DNA from: Euwallacea fornicatus
Taxonomy: Eukaryota > Arthropoda > Insecta > Coleoptera > Curculionidae
DNA length: 64,000 nucleotides
Assembly (NCBI RefSeq): GCF_040115645.1
Contig: NW_027096091.1
Span: 62,001 to 126,000, forward strand
Direction: 5' to 3'
Position 1 is the stretch's first letter. Every line of letters begins with the position of its first letter. Made by a program: the position numbers and the translations under genes. The notes beneath the pieces are model-generated. The model saw only the letters and a list, made by a program, of their open reading frames with translations, was not told the origin of the DNA and made no database searches. Shown here piece by piece: positions 42,331-51,922 of the stretch.

Positions 42331-42807
42331 TATATAACTCAGGCCATGTCGGGACATGGATGTTTTGGCACATATCTAAAAAGAATTGGTAAAACTAACA
42401 ATGATACCTGCTGGTTTTGTGATTCCTGCAATACTCCAGAACACACTATTTTTGAATGTATCAATTTTGCTGACCATAGAAGAATAGCTGAAATCAAATG
42501 TGGAATGGCTATAAATAAAAATAATATTGCTGATTTGCTAATTAAAAATGAGGAATCATGGATTGCAATTACGTCAATGGCAGGCGAAGGAATATCTTCG
42601 ATAAATGGGATATCTATCGGCACACAGACGTCCTCGATCTCGGACGAAGACAAGGAGCAGATGGAAAAGATCAATAGCATGCTGGACTCAGATGGAGACA
42701 TCACAGTAGTGCACGATGTGGTGAACTTGCGTTGGCCGATCCAATGCTACAAAAAACGACTACTCAAAAGGGTAGTATTTTGGAGCAAGAGGAAAGGGAT
42801 GTCATAG
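42274..42807 (+). pseudogene. Chimeric frame: LTR3 start fused to E2 ORF2 tail and E3 ORF1
   Basis: 177 codons. The first 19 residues (MFHFVDMDVEQDTCSPNPT) are LTR-encoded gag start. From 42331 the frame reads ORF2 C-terminus of E2: YITQAMSGHGCFGTYLK, the Cys/His motif CWFCDSCNTPEHTIFEC, and NNIADLLIKNEESW, matching E4 and the minus-strand copy. Near 42583 it passes into ORF1 sequence of E3 (GTQTSSISDEDKEQ), then goes out of frame near 42750. It is an accident of insertion and recombination; expression is unknown. Confidence 0.75.
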
Positions 42808-44108
42808 TATTATGTGACAAGAACCCAGATGAGTCCAGCAAGCTAATGGAGGAGCTGTGCGAGGTCAACACTCAGTTGGCCAAGCTAATTAAAAAGGAAG
42901 GGATGAAACCGCAAAGGTTATACGTTTTGAGGCAACATGATAGGTTGACATGCGAGGAAGAGCCGGATAGAGAAAAGGGCAATGATAGGATTATGCACTT
43001 GTGTCGTATAGACCACGGCGAGACGGGTCTAAACAAAACTGAAAACATTTTAGAAGTGTTGACAAAAATCAAATCCAAAACGATGGATATAGGGAGAAGG
43101 AAACTGGCATTTGTTACCACCAAGGCTGATACTACGGTAGAGGTGAGGAGACTACTCGAATTCCCATATAGGGGTGAGGAAGGGGATGATTTATGCGTCT
43201 TTGGCGTCCCTACAAGAAAGAGACGTGCTGAAAAATTGGAGACAGGGGCCGATAAAGAGATTCCGATGGAGTCTGAACAGGGCGAAATGGGAACAAAGTA
43301 GTTAACTGCGAGCAAAAGAGGTGTTGACACCCTAAGAATTAAACTGCAGGAGGGACAAAAACCTAACTTTGCAAATATAGTAAGGGAACTTAAAAAAGAT
43401 ATCGATGTCGAGGCCATGGGGGCCAAAATTAAAAGTTTAAGGGTAAACAAAGAAGGGTTAATACACGTAGGATATACGGGAAATGCGGAAGGGAAAGAAC
43501 AATTCTTCGCTAAAGTCAAGGAAAGTGTTAAGGAAGTGGGACAGGGCGAACTTTTGGAGCGTACTACCACGATATTTGTCAGGGACCTTGACGAAACGGT
43601 CATCGAAGCGGACATTGTGGCTGCCATTAAAAGTGTGTGCGGCGAAGTGGAGATGACGGTGACAATGGCGCAAAGGACGAATAGGGCAGGACTTAAACAC
43701 GCCTTTGTAAGAATGGTAAGGGAGGCTGCAACTAGGATAATCAGGGCCGGCCATGTAAGGGTGGGGTGGACCAAGTGCAGGGTTGATCCTGCGGACTCCC
43801 CCATCAGATGTTACAATTGCAGCAGGTACGGACACAACGCGGCCGGATGCACAATAAAGGAAACTATGGAGGGCAAGTGCCTGAACTGCTGTCAGAAAGG
43901 GCACCATGCAAGGGAATGCACACATCCGCCGAGATGCTATGCGTGCACTGAAAAAAGGGAACACAAGGCGCAAAGCCTTGAGTGTCCCAAATACAAGGCA
44001 GCTGTTGCTGCTTGGAGGAGGACCATGAGAATTGGGGGAAGAGAGTGGGAATATGCCAGATGGAAAACATCCAAAAAGACACAAGAATCGTGCTCGCGGT
44101 GGAGCTGA
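42583..44108 (+). pseudogene. E3 ORF1, N-truncated, one frameshift and one stop
   Basis: The reading starts with GISIGTQTSSISDED, shifts frame in the A-rich run near 42750-42757, then runs open through KLMEELCEVNTQLAKLI, RQHDRLTCEEEPD and RRKLAFVTTKADTT to a TAG at 43299-43301. The same frame then continues to 44108 with the nucleic-acid-binding region (LRVNKEGLIHVGYTG, TIFVRDLDETV) and knuckles CYNCSRYGHNAAGC, CLNCCQKGHHAREC and CYACTEKREHKAQSLEC near 43810-43998. It is the best guide to the ancestral E2 ORF1 at the LTR insertion point. Confidence 0.8.
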
Positions 44109-44121
44109 AAACAATGTTTCG

Positions 44122-45057
44122 ATGCTGCAGCTCAACTTCAATAGATGAGGGGCCGCACATGACCTGGCTGAAGCATACGCTAGAGACAATGCGATCGATG
44201 TCATTTTGGGATGTGAACCTAACGGCAAGGTTAAGAATTTGGGCATAGAGGATAGGAATAAGGATTGTTTCATAGGTTTAGTTAGTAATAGGAGACTAGT
44301 CGATAAGTTTAGTGGTAAGGGCTACGCCATGGCGGTGTTTGATAATGTAGCGATGTTTTCCTGCTATATCTCCCCCAATGGGAGAGACAGCGGTTTTGAA
44401 TCCCTATTGGACGATCTATCGGCGCATCTGACGGATCTCAAAGGTAAGGGGGTGGTTATCGGGGGGGACTTTAACGCTAAGTCTGCGATTTTTGGCTCCT
44501 CCGTGACCAATCGAAGGGGGGACCTTCTCGAAAACTGGATGGTCGCACACGAACTATTAGCATTTAACGAGGGCGGGGTCGCCACCTTCGTTAGGAAAAA
44601 CGGGGAGTCAATCATCGACGTTACTCTCGGTAATGTTAAGATGGCAGGATGTATCCAAAATTGGAGGGTTATGGAGGGAGAGGAGACCCTGAGCGACCAC
44701 AGGGCGATTAGGTATGACGTCAAATTGGGGACGTGCCGGGGAGGAGACACTAACGTAGCCGACCATGGTGCGAAACCTGATAAGGAGAGGAAAGTAAGAT
44801 GGAAGTTGACGGAAAAGAACGTTGTGGCCTTTGAGGAAAACTTGGGGGATCTTTTCGGAAACTACGAAGGTCAGACGTGTAAGGAGGTAATCGGAAAGAT
44901 CAGTGGGTACTGCGACAAGTACATTGGGCGGGGCAGATTCTCGCGTCCGTCAGTTTACTGGTGGAACGACGAGATTAAATCAGACGCCAGTGTGTGGCCG
45001 CACGTAGGGAATTCACCAGAGTCAATGGGAAAAGGAGGCAGGGAGAGACATCCATGA
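44122..45057 (+). pseudogene. E3 ORF2, APE-type endonuclease, one early stop
   Basis: From Met 44122 the frame reads LQLNFNR, hits TGA at 44146-44148, and continues open to 45057. Motifs: IDVILGCEPNG (catalytic Glu), SGKGYAMAVF, FSCYISPNGRDSG, VIGGDFNAKSAIFGSS (Asp/Asn), ESIIDVTLGN and ETLSDHRAIRY (SDH). All expected APE-type residues are present, so apart from the single TGA (a probable CGA to TGA change) the nuclease domain is sound. The frame is lost near 44990, in the linker to the RT. Confidence 0.83.
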
Positions 45058-45475
45058 TGGTGGAGCAACTGTTGGAGGCATATAAAGAGAAGAAAAGAGA
45101 GCTGAAAGAGAAATAAGGAAGAGTAAAAATGGAAAATGGAAGGATCTATGCTGCGAAATGGAACACAACATCTGGGGAAAGGCATATAAGTTGACGGTCA
45201 GGACACTGAAACTGGGAACTTACAATGCCATAACAAATGAAACGATCATCGAACAGGCCAAGTTGCTGTTTTCTGTCAGACCTATCACTATAAATGACGC
45301 GAGGACCAGAGCGTAAAGCGGAAGCTTCCCCGTCATCAGCGAGAGCGAATTGATCAATGCACTCGAATCGATCAACCCCAGGAAAGCTCCCGGCCCGGAC
45401 GGAATCACGGCAGATATATGTAGGCTTTCTCTTAAGTTGTCTAGGGTTTTATTTCTGGATTTATACAATTAGGGG
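45058..45475 (+). pseudogene. E3 ORF2, start of RT region
   Basis: Frameshifted pieces read EMEHNIWGKAYKL (about 45158), then SESELINALESINPRKAPGPDGITADIC (about 45337-45420). The sequence leaves the element after FLDLYN at about 45472. Confidence 0.7.
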
Positions 45476-45660
45476 TTTACTTACTAATTTAACTAAGAGG
45501 ATGCTTGCGTTCCTTCGCGACACTCCCGACACCTCGCCGAATCGTCACCTCGAGAAAAGAGAGCGTCCCCGTTTTCTCCAATACCTTAAATGCTATCTTC
45601 GGGGGCAATAAACCAGCGACGTACCCTAACCAGAGTCCGATTCCCGATCCGCAATGTGGC
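45476..45660. other. Unassigned segment left of the minus-strand insertion
   Basis: Moderately GC-rich, no frame I recognise. It is probably continuous with 48061-48440, since the minus-strand element with its 11-bp target duplication sits between the two. Confidence 0.5.
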
Positions 45661-48060
45661 CAGTCACATCTTTTTTTTTTTTTTTTTTTGTTGGCGGGGA
45701 GGAAAAACCTTCATAGGTACCCGATCTGGTGGTCTGGCGACCGGGTTATGTGGGATTCATCTTCCTCTTCTTGAGAAGAAGGAAGACGCCTACCCACTAA
45801 AAAACCTCCCCTCTTCTTCGCACTGCTCGTCCGGTACCGCCGTCATGGCATTCCTTCGGACGAGTGGCGGCTTGTCCTATCCTTTGCGAAGGCGGTCGTC
45901 TTCGACATCTGATCGATTATTTGTTTTTCCATAATCGTCAGTGTCGGGTTTTTTCTTCCGCCTGCTATTGTCGGGGGGGATCTTGTGTGAATTGTTCCCT
46001 TTCCTTCTTCCGTCTCCTTTCGTGCTCGCACTTTTCTACCATTATGGCGTGCAGCATCTCGGTGACGATCTTCCAGTTCTCTTCATCCTTAAGAAGCAGT
46101 TCGGCCACGTTTTCCTTTGTTACCTTGGTTCCGCACTTCTGTTTCGCGGATTCTCTATGGTTTTCGAATTGTTTACATTCGAAAACCGTGTGCTCCGGAT
46201 TGTCTGTGTTTGTACAGAACCAACATTCGTCGTCGTCGGCCTTGCCTATCTTCTTCAGATATGTGCCGAACGACCCGTGTCCGCTCATGGCTTGAGTGAC
46301 GTAATGGCTCATGTTTCCATACTTCCTCGTGCTCCACGCTTTGACGTCTTTCACGAACGTTTTTGCGTGTCCCTGGTATCGATCCCACCTACGTTGCCAG
46401 CTTTCGTATGTTTTTTCTCTGGCTTCTTTTTTAGCCTCCGGTCCTCGCTGCTGTACCGTTGTTCTTTCTTCTACCAGCAGATCCAAGGGTGGCATCCCTG
46501 CTAGAGTCTCAGCGGACTCTAGCGAAATCGTTCTGTACGCCTGAATCACACCGATCGAGAGTCTCCTGTTTATCCTACTCAGCATGTCCGAGTAGGTTTT
46601 CTTCTTCATTACATGTCCCCATATCGGTGCTGCGTACAAAACCGTAGACAGTGCCACCGATGCCAAGAGTTTCTTTCTTGTCGCGGTGTTGCCGCTTCCT
46701 CCTGTGTGTGGCATCAGACCGACCAGGGCGTTGATTGTCCTGTGCGTCTTTTCCGTCACTTTCCGGACGTGCACGCCGAAGTTCGCATCTCTTCCGAAGT
46801 ACACTCCGAGTACTTTCACGTGTTCTCGACTTCGAATGGTTTCTCCGTCAATTTTGAAAGAGAATTTTTTGATTTTCCTTCTTCCGGCCAATAAGACCAT
46901 CTCCGTTTTTTGTTTGGCCACTCTCAGTCCCTTTTCCTCTATGTTTTTGACTATCCTGTTTACCGACTGTTCGATTCGCCCATGCAGTGTGTTGCGGTTT
47001 TTCCCTCTCACAACTATTGACAGATCGTCTGCATACGCAACCAGGTCCGTTCCTGGTGCGACTCTGGTCCTGAGTATGTCGTCGTAATAGACGTTCCACA
47101 GCGTCGGTCCCAGAACCGATCCCTGTGGAACGCCGCAGCTCACTTCGTGTATCCTGTCATCTTCCGTCACTATCTTTCGATCTTCCAAGTAAGATTTCAC
47201 CAAGTTTATCAGTCGTCGACTGATTTTTTTCCTTTCCAAGGCGGCCACTATGCCGTCCCAAGGTGCCGAATTGAAGGCGTTTTCTATGTCTAAACAGACC
47301 ATCGCGCAGAAATCTCTGTCTTTAACGCACTTCTTATTCACGTCTTCGGTGATTTTCCTGATTTTCATCATGGCGTCCACTGTCGATTTCCCTTTACGGA
47401 AGCCGAACTGCCGATCCGAGATCAAGTCTTTGTCCTCCAGTTCCTTTTGCAGTCTTTCGCAAACAATCTTCTCGAAGACTTTCCCGAACGTGTTTATTAA
47501 ACATATCGGTCGATATTTTTTGACGTTTCCATCTTCTCCGTCCTTCCTCGGTTTTTCGATCAGGACCAGTTTTGCTTTTTTCCACGGTTCGGGAAAGTTT
47601 TCCTCCTTGAAAACTTTGTTGTACAGTCCCAGAAGGAAGCTTTTATGTTCCTTTGCAACTGTCAAGAAGATTTCGGTCGTTATTCCGTCCGGCCCTGGCG
47701 CCTTCTTTCGATTGACGTTCCCCAGGGCCCGCTCCAGTTCTGAAATGACGATTTCTGCGCAATCAGCGCGATTGCCGTTACTTCCTACTTCCTTCTCTCT
47801 TTCCCATTGTATTTTCGGCCTTCTCAGGAAGAGGGCCTCGATCTGTCTGTTTATCTCTTCTACAGATTGAATCCTGAAACGTCCTATCTTTAGCCGTTTC
47901 GTGGCTACTTGATACGCCTTCCCCCAGATGTCATCCTCCAATTCCGCGCAGAGTTCCTTCCATTTTTGCGTCTTGCTTTTTCCTATTTCCCGTCTGAGTT
48001 CTTTCTTGTGGGTCTTGTATTCCTCGACTGCCCGCTCAATGGCTGGTCAGTCACATCTGG
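45661..48060 (-). mobile_element. Minus-strand R1-clade element, 5'-truncated, with 11-bp target duplication
   Basis: A poly(A) tail (19 T on the plus strand, 45671-45689) marks the 3' end; the 5' end is truncated inside ORF2 at about 48049. CAGTCACATCT flanks both sides (45661-45671 and 48050-48060; the last T of the left copy merges with the tail). The 3' UTR has the family stem-loop (45719-45726 with 45739-45746 on the plus strand) and the conserved GTGGGTAGGCG block. The surroundings lack the telomere-like tract, so this copy landed elsewhere than its relatives. Confidence 0.9.
45965..48049 (-). CDS. R1-clade ORF2 fragment: reverse transcriptase and C-terminus (open)
   Basis: From the truncation point the frame is open through to 45965; the first Met is at 47941 (658 codons). 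Motifs in the Met-initiated frame: KKAPGPDGITTEIF (about 79-92), FPEPWKKAKLVLIEKPRK (about 115-132), YRPICLIN, KSTVDAMMKI (about 184-193), FCAMVCLDIENAFNSAPW (about 208-225), CGVPQGSVLGPTLWN (about 270-284), VAYADDLSIVV (catalytic, about 300-310), KTEMVLLAGRRK, and a C-terminal Cys/His motif CWFCTNTDNPEHTVFEC (about 580-596). Endonuclease and ORF1 are lost by 5' truncation, typical of target-primed reverse transcription. The RT domain itself looks complete and undamaged, which suggests a recent insertion. Confidence 0.9.
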
Positions 48061-48440
48061 ACATCATAAACCATTCTTTGTCAGAACCCTGGTCGACTGT
48101 CCTTCGACCCTCTTTCCTGGTTCTAACAAAGAGATGCTCGACTTTCTCTTACTTCATGTGGCTCTCGACCAAGGGTAATTACAGGGAAAATTCCAGTAAT
48201 GCTGCGAACCACATGAATTCAGTGACCATATACATGGGTGTATCATCAGGGTACCTCACTCCTTATTCCCCCAACATATCCTAAATTATAGCTACTTTAC
48301 AATATACATCTTCCTATTTGCATCTCGATTTGGTCAGACGGCAACAATTATACTTATTAATTAATATATACAGAATATTGCAGCGATCTGACAAACGGAT
48401 CCTACATATATATTGTAAGATTGGGAAAGCGCACAGAGGT
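48061..48440. other. Unassigned segment right of the minus-strand insertion, with a hairpin
   Basis: No coding sequence recognised. CTTTGTCAGAACC (about 48076-48088) and GGTTCTAACAAAG (about 48118-48130) form a 13-bp stem with one C/A mismatch on this strand (a G/U pair on the other). ATGTGG/CCACAT near 48159 and 48211 forms another short inverted pair. The rest is AT-rich. Confidence 0.5.
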
Positions 48441-50234
48441 TTTATGGTGGATGTGTACAATTGGTATTTTACCAGACAGATCTTCCCTAAAAAATGGAAA
48501 AAAGCGAAGCTCGTGCTGATCGAAAAACCGAAGAAGCGGCCGAACGACGCTCCTACCTACAGGCCGATCTGCTTCATTGACGTCGCGGGCAAAGTGTACG
48601 AACGCATGATTTGCGATAGGCTTAACGAGGAAATTGAAGCAAAACGGGTACTCTCCGAATCACAGTATGGATTTCGCAAACATAGATCCACGATAGACGC
48701 AATGATGGCAATTAAGAAACTGGTGGATGACATACGCGTTGGATCTTCGTACAGGGGTATGGACTTCTGTGCGATGATATGCCTGGATATTGCCAACGCC
48801 TTCAATAGTGCGCTGTGGGAGGGCGTCTTAAAGGCGCTAAGGAGGAAAGGATTCAGCCCCTACTTACGTAACCTGATCAGTTCTTACCTGTCAGACAGAA
48901 GAATCGACATAGGAGGAAACGCTCCCCCTCTGGAAATGAGCTGTGGCGTCCCACAAGGATCGGTGTTGGGGCCAACGCTATGGAACATTTTCTACGACGA
49001 GGTGCTAGATCTGGAAAAAGAGATTGGCGCAAAGATGATAGCCTACGCGGACGATCTTTCCATAATCGTCTGCGGAAAAAATAGAGAGATGCTGGAGAGA
49101 GTCGCGGCTGCGGCAGTGAAACGAGTCGCGGACAAGCTGGAGGAGATGGGCCTGGACGTGGCGAAATCCAAAACCGAGATGGTGATGCTGTCTGGCAGGA
49201 GGAAATTGAGAAATTTTTGTATGGGAATCGACGGGGACTTTTTACGTAGCAGCGAGCACGTCAGATACCTAGGTGTGTACTACGGAAGAGACTGCAACTT
49301 CGGTGTGCACATGCGAAAGAGAGCGGATAAGGCGGGGGCCATGGTGAATGTGCTCGCCAAAATCATTTCCAGAGTCGGTGGGTGCTCCACCGCTAAGAGG
49401 AGACTTTTGGCGACGGTGGGCACATCGGTAGTGCTATACGCTTCGGCGGTGTGAGGTCACTATACGGACAAGCGAGTGCACCTGGAAAAGCTGGACGGAC
49501 TGAATAGACGGCTTTCTATTCTTGTGGTGTGCGGGTGCAGGACGTTATCCACGGCTGTAGCCCAGGTGTTGGCGGGCATGCCCCCAATCGATTTGCTAGT
49601 GTGGGAAAGATCCCAGCTATACAGGGAAAGTAGTAAGGAGGAGAACGGACAGGACAAAGACAAGATGCGGAAGACACTGCTGAGGAGATGGCAAACTAGG
49701 TGGGAAATGTACGAGGGACACGCCAGAACGTTCGTGCGCGACGTGGCGAAGTGGTGCGAAAGGAAACACGGTGGTCTAAACTATTACGTGATGCACGCCA
49801 TGAGCGGATACGGGGCGTTCGGAACATATCTAAAGGGCATCGGCAAGGCTAGGACGGACACCTGCTGGTATTGTGGGACTAGAGATACCCCGGCTCAGAC
49901 GGTTTTCGAGTGCGGGAATTTCGACTCGTACAGGAGAACGGCCGAAAGCGAGTGCGGTATCGATATCACGGAAAACAACGTGGCCGATCTACTCCTGAAA
50001 GACGAGAAATCGTGGAACGCAGTGACGCGCATGCTTGAATCGATTATGTGGGAGAAGTGTGCGTACGAGAGGACGCTCAGGGATCCGCCCTCTCTCTCTT
50101 TACCGTCCCCCCGACGTGAACAAGAAAAGCCGGAGGGGCACACACGGAGAAAGATCGTCTTCCCCCATTCGAAGGAATGTCCTCGCGGCGGTGCCGGATG
50201 GGAACTTAATGAACGAAGCAGGGGAGTTTTTTAG
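48441..50234 (+). pseudogene. E4 ORF2: reverse transcriptase and C-terminus, one stop
   Basis: An open frame with RT motifs KKAKLVLIEKPKK, YRPICFIDVAGK, RSTIDAMMAI, FCAMICLDIANAFNS, CGVPQGSVLGPTLWN and IAYADDLSIIV (near 49039-49071), then KTEMVMLSGRRK, to a TGA at 49452-49454 where relatives have Trp (SAVWG-type). The same frame continues open to 50234 with NRRLSILVV, LAGMPPIDLLVWERS, HAMSGYGAFGTYLK and CWYCGTRDTPAQTVFEC (here the usual PEHT is PAQT, so the metal-binding His is missing). A single premature stop inactivates an otherwise clean RT. The last 50 codons run into the 3' UTR and may not be native. Confidence 0.87.
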
Positions 50235-50364
50235 TGGGTAGGCGCCCCTTCTCCACGACCCCCACCTGGGGGGAGGGGGGTGGGGGTGAATCCCACATAA
50301 CCCGGTCGCCAGACCACCAGGTCGGGTACCTTTGGAAGGTTTTTCTCCCCTTCATAAAAAAAAA
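48441..50364 (+). mobile_element. E4: R1-clade element, 3' half
   Basis: Begins in the RT finger region (VDVYNWYFTRQIF) and runs through ORF2 C-terminus, 3' UTR with stem-loop (50300-50307 with 50320-50327) and a 9-A tail, and ends at the 24-bp telomere-like tract. The first 30 bp overlap in content with the end of E3 (both encode the same DxYN region), so E3 and E4 are not simply two halves of one copy. Confidence 0.88.
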
Positions 50365-50388
50365 GGTTAGTTCAGATTAGTTCAGGTT
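50365..50388 (+). repeat. 24-bp telomere-like tract between E4 and E5
   Basis: 2.4 units of TTAGTTCAGG with one substitution (CAGATTAG). It directly joins the E4 tail and the truncated start of E5. Confidence 0.9.
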
Positions 50389-51634
50389 GATGAAAGGGCC
50401 AAGGTGAGCGGGTACCTCTCGAACGTAGTTCAGTCGTACCTGCAAGATCGGTTTTTGGTGTTACCTGACGGGCGAGTTCGAGATGTCGTGTGGCGTTCCC
50501 CAAGGGTCCGTCCTGGGCCCCGTCTTGTGGAACCTCTACTACGACGGGATACTGACCGTCGAGTATCCGCGAGGGGTCACTCCGGTGGCCTATGCTGACG
50601 ACTTGGCGTTGGTGGTCTCGGCGAGGGACGGGGTAACCCTAGAGGCGAGGACCAGGTGGGCCATGGAACTGGTCGCCGACACGTTCGAGCGCATGGGACT
50701 GAGCATGGCTACGGAAAAAACCGAAGTGGTGCTGTTGGCCGGGCGGAGGAAAATAAGAAGCATGAGTCTGAGAGTGGACGACGTCTCGTACGAGACGAAG
50801 GAGTGCTTGAAGTACCTAGGGGTGTGGTTCGGCAGAAATGCTCGCTTTGGTGAGCACGTACGTCGGACTGCCGAAAAGGTAGCGAGAGTGATTGGAAAGC
50901 TCGAAGGCATTTTGCCTAGAGCGAGTGGACTTGGGTATGAAAGGAGGAGGATGATGGTTATGGCGGCATCGTCGGTCCTGCTGTACGCGGCTCCCGTTTG
51001 GCAAACGGAGCTGACGTACGGAGGGTACGCGGCTACACTGGAGAGGGCAAATCGCTTGCTCGCTCTCAGGGTGGCCAGTGCCTACAGAACGGCTCCGACC
51101 GCTGCGGTGCTGGCATTGGCCAAAATTCCTCCGGTGAGAATAAGGGTGAGGGAAAGAAGCATGTTGTGGGAAGGACGAGATGGCGTGAAGGAATGGGTAA
51201 TGAGAGAATGGGAGGAGGACTGGGGGAAATATGAGGGTTGGGCCAAGACCTTCATACCCCGGATCCGTGCGTGGTACGAATGTGAATGGACGAAGAGTGG
51301 GTATATGTTGGCTCAGATGTTTACCGGGCACGGAGTGTTCGGTAAATATCTGAAGCGAATACGAGTGGAAAGAAGTAGTGAATGTTGGTTTTGCAACGAA
51401 AGAGAGGACACACCGGAGCACACGCTGTGGGAGTGTCCTGAATGGGAGGGCTATCGGGCGGAGGCGAGGGCGAGGGGACTCGACCTGAACCAACGGACGA
51501 TAGGGAATGAACTGGTGGAAAGCAAGAGCAAGTGGTGTGCGTTTGAGGGCCTGATAGAGAAAATCTTGAGGGCAAAGATTGCGAGGGAGAATGAAAGGAA
51601 GAAAAGTGGGGTACGGGGTCGCGTCCGTACCTAG
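50389..51634 (+). pseudogene. E5 ORF2 C-terminal half, one frameshift
   Basis: The first frame covers SGYLSNVVQSYLQDR and changes near 50480-50486, before MSCGVPQGSVLGPVLWN (383-codon frame 50483-51634). That frame carries VAYADDLALVV (about 50589-50621), KTEVVLLAGRRK, KYLGVWFGRNARFGEH, AYRTAPTAAVLALAKIPPVR, FTGHGVFGKYLKRI and CWFCNEREDTPEHTLWEC (about 51384-51437). Apart from truncation and the single shift it is well preserved. Confidence 0.88.
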
Positions 51635-51819
51635 TCAAGGAAGATCCAGGAAGCCCTGATGTAATGCCGAGAGGCGGTTCCGGGGCAGAAGAGGGGAGGT
51701 GGGTTTAGTGGGTAGGCGGGCGACGTAATGGTCGGTCGAATCCCACACTACCCGGTCGTGACCAGGCCGGGTGTCTTGAGAAGATTCCCCCTCCTCGCAA
51801 AAAAAAAAAAAAAAAAAAA
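51635..51819 (+). promoter_or_regulatory. E5 3' UTR with conserved stem-loop and poly(A)
   Basis: Stem ACCCGGTC (51750-51757) with GGCCGGGT (51765-51772), 7-nt loop, preceded by GTGGGTAGGCGGGCGAC and AATCCCACACT. 21 A residues end at 51819. Confidence 0.8.
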
Positions 51820-51843
51820 GGTTAGTTCAGGTTAGTTCAGGTT
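51820..51843 (+). repeat. 24-bp telomere-like tract between E5 and E6
   Basis: A perfect version: 2.4 units of TTAGTTCAGG. Confidence 0.95.
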
Positions 51844-51922
51844 GGGGGTCAAAGTCCTATCCGCACCTCCACGTGGTGACCCCTGGATGCCTCCGACTAC
51901 CGAGATCGGGTAACCAACCCCG

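Larger units (their letters stand above)
42583..45475 (+). mobile_element. E3: R1-clade element copy, both ends missing
   Basis: It begins inside ORF1 (just before the GTQTS motif) directly after the E2 ORF2 tail and ends inside the RT finger region after LFLDLYN near 45472. No 5' UTR, 3' UTR or tail. It is GC-richer than E2, yet each of its proteins aligns with E2. The left junction joins an ORF2 end to an ORF1 middle without poly(A) or spacer, so it arose by deletion or recombination between copies. Confidence 0.82.
50389..51819 (+). mobile_element. E5: 5'-truncated R1-clade element
   Basis: Starts abruptly within the RT (VSGYLSNVVQSYLQDR) right after the telomere-like tract and keeps the ORF2 end, 3' UTR and a 21-A tail. 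5' truncation beside an intact target tract is the normal outcome of incomplete reverse transcription. It is closest to E6 and E7 in sequence. Confidence 0.9.

Noticed and set aside
45441..48470. E3 and E4 as one element split by the minus-strand insertion
   Set aside because: Both sides contain their own diverged version of the same RT segment, and about 565 bp of unrelated DNA lies between them besides the insertion.
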